This document shows positions 59,804 to 64,000 of a stretch of 64,000 nt of DNA, one piece after another. How positions within the stretch are numbered: position 1 is the first letter of the stretch; each line of letters begins with the position of its first letter. The DNA is from Rachycentron canadum (Eukaryota; Chordata; Actinopteri; Carangiformes; Rachycentridae). The translations under genes and the position numbers were made by a program. Under the pieces are notes generated by a model that was given only the letters and a program-made list of their open reading frames with translations, did not search any database and was not told the origin of the DNA. The stretch is taken from contig CM076651.1 of NCBI GenBank assembly GCA_038496675.1, forward strand, positions 6,485,935 to 6,549,934, given 5' to 3'.

Positions 59804-62800
59804 ATGACTGTTACCATGACAGCATCTGGAGCCCAACTCCTCCTGTTAGCCTTGTGTGTTTACAGAGGCTCGGGCCTGCAGCAGTCAGCTCCCAGGGTTC
59901 GCCTCTCCTTCAAAGGTGAGCTCATGCAGAATAACCAAAACTCCTCTGACAAACAGGGACTGACATAATAGTTTCTTTTACTTGGTCGGTGTCTCCCACC
60001 AAGTTGCACAAACTCACACGCACACACCCAGGCACATATCCACACCTCCGGTTATGTTTCCTCTTCATATATATGTAAAGAACCTATTTCCTGCCACATG
60101 TCAAACAGTGCAACGCTGAAAACAAAAGGTGGATATTACGTGTGGCTGGTTACTGGTAGTGCCCTTCGACAGAGTTACTTCCCACACCCTAAAACCGACG
60201 CACACTCTGGTCCTAACCTGTCTGTTCTTCTTTGTTTTTGATGTCTGACACGGTGACACAAAAAGGAAGCACCTGAAATCTGATCAGAGGAGCACAAAGA
60301 TAATTTATAGACATAATGTTTTGCCCGCGAGGTGTAGATTCAAGATGAGATGGTGCTTCTTTTGTGGGTTTTTTGGGATTTTCCCCATGTCATCTGCCCT
60401 CTGTCTTCATTAACTGTAATGGCGGAGATTCATGTTACAGATGTGTGTGTGACACCTTTGATCAAAACAATGCTGGGATGATTACAGTTATTTCTACATC
60501 TCTATCACATTGTCACTCCAGATGCACCTGCACACAAGGACGTGTGCACTCAAGTATACCTGTAAGTGAGAATTAGAGGTTGAGATCAGATTTATAACAT
60601 TCCTCAGCGCTTTGATGTGGAGCTAAGTCAAAGCGCTCTGGTCTCTGGTCAGGTCCAGGCAGAGGCAGCGCATTTTGTTGTCTTATCTTTTTGAGCTTGC
60701 CAAACATTTATGATTTTGTACATTGTAAACAAGACACATCTGAAACCGATTGGATGTGAGCAGCTATCATGAGGTCTGTGGTTAATAACCTCTGGCAGTC
60801 GTCATGCAGTCTTGTTCTGAATTCAACTGATTTTGTAAGACTGAAAACAGCTGTGCAGATGCTGTTCACAGTTGTTGTATACCGTACTGCTTGAGGTTTG
60901 AGAGCAGTAATTATAGTGCATTCTTATATGACCTTCAACACTAATACCCTTTTGGTAAACAGCTTATATGTAGTATTTTTTTTCTGCAGCAGGGTGCAGA
61001 AAGCAGCAGTTCGACCAATTACACAAGTTTGGTCTTGAACTTTATCATGTTCCCTCCTGTGTAAGATTCAGGAATTCACATTAGTACAGAGCTCTTATTG
61101 ACAGATTCACATACGAGCTTGTTTAAAACAGCTGAGAGGTGTTGAATTATTAGCTTCTTTGTGGGCTTGGACGGACCACGGTTGGCCCTTCCCCCTAATA
61201 CCAAACAAAAAGGAGAAATGTTGGATTTACTCCCCAACTGTTTTCTGCCACTCCAAGGTTTTATTGTTCATTGTTTGTGACAGCGAGTCTCTTTGTTCCC
61301 TGAGGCGCCTGTGGAGGAGGTTTTGGGGCGGCAGGAGGACATGTGACTCTTGTGAGCGAATGAGCCGTCCGGAGTGACACTCTGGGGTCCAGGAGGCCCG
61401 CAGAAGATAGAGATCTCGTATTGTTTCCTCTATCGCTGGGAAGTTATGTCAAGTTGTGCGCAGTTCAAAGGGACTGACTGAGTCTCATTTAATAGAATTA
61501 GTCAGCATTGCTAGAGAGCAAAAGGTGCAGCGTAATTGAGGCCATATTTTAGGACCTCATGCCCTCATGGTGCTGTCACCAGTTTGTTCATGCTTGAGAT
61601 AGAGCTGGGAATAAATGGCAATGGTCATTAGTGCCTTAGTGACAATATGTTGTCAAGTTGTAACATGAGAGCTTATAGTGGCCCAGCTGTGGCTCCATAC
61701 TTGAATCATATGTCCTTCCCAGTGTTTCCCTATCAGTGTCAGAATGTTGTCAGGGGATAAGTGTTTGCTGAATGTTTACCAGATGATGGCAGTACATTGT
61801 TTGCTATTTTTGGAGAATGGAGACATGTATAGGGGTGTGGTGTTTCTACATTTAGCCTCTTCAGTGATTCCACTATGGCCCAGTGGAGGTTGGCCAGAGG
61901 CTTGTTATCCTGTGTTTACCTCTCAGGAACAGAACTCTCTCAGGAACCTTGTCCCACCTCTATGACTCCATCCCACGTCGTCCGGAGATCCGATTGCATC
62001 TCTTATTTTAGTGGCACCTTGACTGCATCCTGTTAACATTGACCTCAAAAGGAAGATGGCAGGCTCTTTGATGTAAATAAAGATTGTGCTTCCTCTTGAA
62101 TCCCTGTAAGCTGGCTTCTGAGGGCCAGTGTGAACATTTGTCATGATATAAGCCTGCTGTCTTTAACATGCCTCCGCCATGTCTCAGTGTGCACACATGG
62201 TTGTCAATATCTTGCACATGCCACAGATGTGTGAGTGTGTGTTGTTTTTTTTATGTGTGTAGAATGACGCAATGAATTGTTGGATGGCAGAATGGAAAAA
62301 AAAAAAATCACATTCAGAGGCGGAGTGCTGTACAGAGTCCATTTGTCTCGCAGCAGATGAAAATTGTTCAATCAAAGCTTTCAGGAGGACAAAAAAAAAA
62401 TAAAAGGGGGAACATTTTCCACTGCAGCGTGTCTTAACAGGTTATGCTCTGCTGAACACAATCCTGATCTTAAGAATTAGCAGCGAGTTCCACTGACCGT
62501 GTTCCCTAAGGGACCGGCTTTTTCGGCTCCACAAGGCATGTGGCGCCTTAAACTCAATCAGACAGTCAGGACACATAAAATATTCAGATCTTAAAAGCGA
62601 ATATGTTTCCTAAAAATGCTCGAAGTTGAGTTATATTTAATCAGTGGCACACATTTTCCAGAAAAGAAGTGAGAACACCAGGGGACCATAAGTTCATCCA
62701 AGTCAGTAATGAAACATGTTAAAGGCATAAAGGAAATTAAGTGAATAGTTGTCAAGGGGGGAACTCTGCTCCCCCTGCTGTTGGTTTTCCAACTAGAGTG

Positions 62801-63969
62801 ATGTTTTTTAACAGAGCTACAACTTTTCACACGCAGAGCTGATGGACACGCGGGCAGCACGGCCCTTCAGTTTCTCCTTCAACACTAGCGACTACCGCAT
62901 CCTGCTGATGGATCAGGATCAGGGCCGTCTTTACCTGGGCAGCCGGGAGTACCTGGTGGCCCTGGACATGCACAATGTTAACAAGGAGCCACTCATTGTG
63001 CGTATAAACTGTACCTGCTCGCCTTTGTCCTAAACCTGGTGTCTTTAAATGCAATGATCATTAATAATCTGGTTGTTTTGGTGATAACAGATCCACTGGC
63101 CGGCGTCTGCTAAGAGAAAGGGAGAATGTCAGATGACAGGAAAAGGAAGACAGGTGGGATCATCTGTTTACATCCTGTTCCTTCAAAAAAATAAGAGAAA
63201 AGAGAAATAAATAAATAAATGAGAGACTTGTGCTTTCATGCTGAGACAATGACGATGGTGACGTTTGAATTCCATTTGTCTCACTCTTCTTCGTCCAGGG
63301 AGAATGTGCCAACTTTGTGAGGTTGATAGAGCCGTGGAACCGCACCCACCTCTACACCTGTGGAACGGGGGCATACCAGCCTATCTGCACATTCATCAAC
63401 AGAGGCTGGAGGGCAGAGGTGAACACAAAGACGTTTACAGATCCCTGAGTGGGATTTACAGTTAAAAAAAAGAAAAGAAAATGAATCCCCCAGTTGTAGC
63501 CCTGGAAAGCTTTGTCCTGCTAAATATTTCAGGACTACAAACTGGGACACTGATTTGTTTATGATTTCCCCATGCTCCCATGTGACGTTCTAGCAGTCTA
63601 TTTTTATGCATATTCTCCCTGTCTGATCTGCCTCTGCAGGACTACCTGTTTAGGCTGGTCCCTGGGTATGTGGATTCGGGGAAGGGAAAATGTTCCTATG
63701 ATCCCACACAGGAGAACATTGCAGTTCTAATCAGTAAGAAATGCTTCATTTATAAGCAGAAAAAGCAGAAAATTGTTAAATATAAATATCATAAACCACT
63801 GAATCGCAAAGTCTTACCTCTATATTTGCTCACTGTTTCACCTCTGCAGATGGTAACCTATATGCAGGGGTCCATATCGACTTCATGAGTACAGATGCTG
63901 CCCTGTTTAGGACCATGGGAGGGAGAACAGCAATCAGGACGGAGCAGTATGACTCCAGGTGGCTGAATG
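59804..63969 (+). CDS. sema3f: Class 3 semaphorin, SEMA3F-like (5' part, runs past the window)
   Basis: A secreted guidance protein that signals through neuropilin-plexin receptors. Coding exons: 59804-59915, 62837-62997, 63091-63153, 63299-63418, 63640-63733, 63850-63969, giving 223 complete codons. The exon carrying the ATG starts at 59779. A second in-frame ATG (fifth codon) begins the better signal peptide (MTASGAQLLLLALCVYRGSG). The sema domain follows: RVRLSFKEL, FNTSDYRILLMDQDQGRLYLG, IIHWPA, ECANFVRLIEPWNRTHLY (N-glycosylation NRT), CGTGAYQP, SGKGKCSYDP, and DFMSTDAALFR near the edge. RVRLSFKEL, EPLIIHW and LIxPWNRTHLY favour SEMA3F over 3A-E and 3G. It could be one of the fish duplicates (3fa, 3fb) or 3h, which I cannot separate. 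The splice after 62997 uses a GTGCGT donor. Confidence 0.85.
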
Positions 63970-64000
63970 GTGAGTAAGTGTGGGTGTGAGGAGGTAAATG

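Noticed and set aside
1..64000. CRISPR arrays, operons, bacterial-type mobile systems
   Set aside because: The window is plainly vertebrate nuclear DNA with spliced genes; the repeats are microsatellites and transposon remnants.

Overview
The window looks like nuclear DNA of a ray-finned fish, most likely a percomorph teleost. Genes are split by short GT-AG introns, intergenic DNA is AT-rich and full of microsatellites, Tc1-like transposon remnants occur, and one dispersed repeat carries the TTAGCTTAGCTTAGCATAAAGACT-type core I associate with percomorph genomes. Two runs of N (16736-17057 and 32959-33326) are assembly gaps, each inside a simple repeat.

Layout. (1) 1-1898: no gene seen; remnants of Tc1-like elements at about 930-1470. 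(2) 1899-5164 (+): four-exon THAP-domain protein with C2H2 zinc fingers. (3) 8634-13483 (+): porcn, the Wnt O-acyltransferase, 14 coding exons including two consecutive microexons, behind a promoter with four ATTGG boxes. (4) 15791-16401 (-): a small four-exon gene for a 47-residue protein without aliphatic or aromatic residues, not recognised. (5) 18136-22902 (+): wdr13, a WD40 protein. (6) 28889-30097 (-): gpr173 (SREB3), an intronless orphan GPCR. (7) 30098-36676: about 6.6 kb of intergenic DNA dense in repeats, including a long imperfect palindrome at 33766-33931. (8) 36677-44249 (-): ppp1r3f, a glycogen-targeting subunit of protein phosphatase 1. (9) 47385-51531 (+): tspyl2, a NAP-family nuclear protein, head to head with ppp1r3f. 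(10) 57.6 kb to the right edge (+): 5' part of a class 3 semaphorin closest to SEMA3F, running off the window.

The genes do not form one pathway. What links them is conserved synteny: porcn, wdr13, ppp1r3f, gpr173 and tspyl2 all have human counterparts on Xp11.22-p11.23, so the window is a fish counterpart of that X-chromosome block, with a SEMA3F-like gene joined on. Several products act in signalling (Wnt acylation, SREB receptor, semaphorin guidance) or the nucleus (THAP/C2H2, TSPYL2, WDR13).

All gene models were spliced by hand from reading frame, GT-AG sites and family knowledge. Untranslated exons and transcript ends are tentative.
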